Positions 6,837-7,445 of a stretch of DNA of 7,445 bases are shown piece by piece (positions within the stretch are counted from its first letter, which is position 1; the number at the start of each line of letters is the position of its first letter). The notes below the pieces were generated by a model. That model saw nothing but the letters and a program-made list of their open reading frames with translations, had not been told where the DNA came from and did not search any database. The stretch covers positions 1 to 7,445 of the forward strand of contig JAKCCY010000130.1 in assembly GCA_021838765.1 (NCBI GenBank), given 5' to 3'. This DNA comes from Nitrospirota bacterium. Lineage in GTDB: Bacteria; Nitrospirota_A; Leptospirillia; Leptospirillales; Leptospirillaceae. A program made the translations under genes and the position numbers.

Positions 6837-6848
6837 ATCAATATTGAT
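6837..6848. repeat. Perfect 12-bp palindrome ATCAATATTGAT
   Basis: Fully symmetric and immediately upstream of the possible fliM -35 hexamer. The position and size suit a dimeric regulator's operator. AT-rich palindromes also arise by chance, and the regulator is unknown. Confidence 0.5.
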
Positions 6849-6864
6849 GACAATAGTTGACAAT
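6848..6864 (+). repeat. Two TGACAAT copies spaced 10 bp
   Basis: TGACAAT occurs at 6848-6854 and again at 6858-6864, so the copies start exactly 10 bp apart, about one helical turn. The second copy overlaps the possible -35 element and the first abuts the palindrome. Such phasing would place two protein subunits on the same face of the DNA. Confidence 0.4.
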
Positions 6865-6884
6865 CCGGATGATCGTGATAGGTT
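6857..6884 (+). promoter_or_regulatory. Possible sigma-70-type promoter for fliM
   Basis: A perfect TTGACA (6857-6862) is followed after 16 bp by TAGGTT (6879-6884), which has a TGA extended -10 in front of it (6876-6878). The -10 hexamer itself is a poor match. It lies about 70 bp before the fliM ATG. I saw no GG-N10-GC sigma-54 signature or obvious sigma-28 element in this gap. Confidence 0.4.
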
Positions 6885-6952
6885 AAAAAAATATGAAATT
6901 ATTTCAACGGCATCTCTTGTAAGAGAACTCCCCCTCCGAAGGGTTGGACACC

Positions 6953-7445
6953 ATGGCGGAAAACATCCTCTCCCAGGACGAAGTCAACGCCCTCATCCGC
7001 GGCCTTGTCGCGGGAGAAGTCGAGACAAAACCGCCCGAAGAGTCAGAAAAGAACTCCAAAAAAGCCTCCCGGGAATACAACCTCGCCAGCCAGGAGCGGG
7101 TGATCCGGGGGCGCATGCCGACCCTCGAAATCGTCAACGAACGATTCGCCCGATTCTTTCAGGTCTCGCTCTCCTCCCTGCTGCGGAAATCGACCGAATT
7201 CTCCCCCGCGGTCACCGAGATGATCAAATACGGAGAGTTCATCAAGAAGGTGCCGCTACCGTCCAACATCAACATCCTCCGGCTTGAGCCCATGAAACGG
7301 AACTTCCTCTTCATCCTCGACGCCCGGCTGGTCTTTTTGCTGGTCGATCACCTCTTCGGTGGGGTCGGCCGGGGGCACGTCAAGGTCGAAGGCCGCGACT
7401 TCTCTCCGATCGAGAACCGGATTTCCCGGAACGTTCAGATCGGAA
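6953..7445 (+). CDS. fliM: Flagellar motor switch protein FliM (5' part)
   Basis: The first 164 residues of FliM, cut by the window end; the family is about 330 aa. FliM is part of the C-ring at the cytoplasmic face of the motor, where it binds phospho-CheY and passes the switching signal to FliG. The N-terminal CheY-binding motif is clear (ILSQDEVNALIRGL, residues 5-18), followed by a charged linker (about 19-40). Then comes the start of the middle domain with the usual blocks: RMPTLEIVNERFARFF (54-69), TEFSPAVTEMIKYGEF, HLFGGVGRG (133-141) and EGRDFSPIENR (146-156). The ATG at 6953 gives exactly the conserved N-terminus and has GAAGGG 9 nt upstream. Further flagellar genes (fliN and others) would be expected downstream but are not in view. 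Confidence 0.96.
   Translation, partial: MAENILSQDEVNALIRGLVAGEVETKPPEESEKNSKKASREYNLASQERVIRGRMPTLEIVNERFARFFQVSLSSLLRKSTEFSPAVTEMIKYGEFIKKVPLPSNINILRLEPMKRNFLFILDARLVFLLVDHLFGGVGRGHVKVEGRDFSPIENRISRNVQIG

Larger units (their letters stand above)
6798..6952. other. AT-rich intergenic region upstream of fliM
   Basis: About 155 bp, visibly richer in A and T than the genes on either side. It holds a perfect 12-bp palindrome (6837-6848), a phased direct repeat (6848-6864), a possible promoter (6857-6884), an A-run (6885-6891) and the fliM ribosome site GAAGGG (6938-6943, 9 nt before the ATG). No terminator for the GGDEF-EAL gene is evident, so read-through into fliM cannot be excluded. No convincing small gene is seen. 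Confidence 0.55.

Noticed and set aside
6844..7287. A 147-codon plus-strand open frame overlapping fliM.
   Set aside because: It is in another frame from the unmistakable FliM sequence, and its product is Arg/Pro-rich without motifs.

Overview
The window reads as part of a motility and signalling region from a flagellated, moderately GC-rich bacterium. The flagellar switch protein and a membrane chemoreceptor establish motility. Codon usage and protein style made me think of Nitrospirota (Leptospirillum-like), but that is an impression only. Nothing here fixes the taxonomy.

Layout from left to right. (1) A methyl-accepting chemotaxis protein on the minus strand (57-1685), with a hairpin terminator just past its stop (3-34). 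(2) A divergent intergenic region of about 300 bp with two small inverted repeats. (3) The 5' half of a transposase (1987-2727) whose C-terminal catalytic half is missing, so an insertion-sequence relic. (4) A gap of about 210 bp, then an unusual protein (2940-4109). It carries the C-terminal part of the sigma-54 factor RpoN (end of the core-binding region, HTH and a variant RpoN box) fused to an apparently complete GIY-YIG nuclease domain. It lacks RpoN's activator-interacting region I. (5) A short leader with seven tandem AAGC units, in which all three reading frames are open and each frame has its own possible start. It leads into (6) a globin-coupled sensor with two PAS domains, GGDEF and EAL (4227-6797). 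Both the c-di-GMP synthase and the phosphodiesterase motifs look intact. (7) An AT-rich intergenic stretch with a perfect 12-bp palindrome, a 10-bp-phased direct repeat and a possible sigma-70 promoter. (8) The 5' part of fliM (6953 to the window end).

How the genes fit together: the chemoreceptor and FliM sit at the input and output ends of chemotaxis. The globin/PAS/GGDEF/EAL protein would tie a gas or redox signal to c-di-GMP and so to the swim-or-attach decision. The RpoN/GIY-YIG gene lies directly upstream of it on the same strand, and the two may be cotranscribed. The main points to check are the sigma-54-like DNA-binding module joined to a nuclease, the tetranucleotide repeat that could phase-vary a c-di-GMP enzyme, and a globin domain that keeps the proximal His but seems to have lost the distal Tyr.
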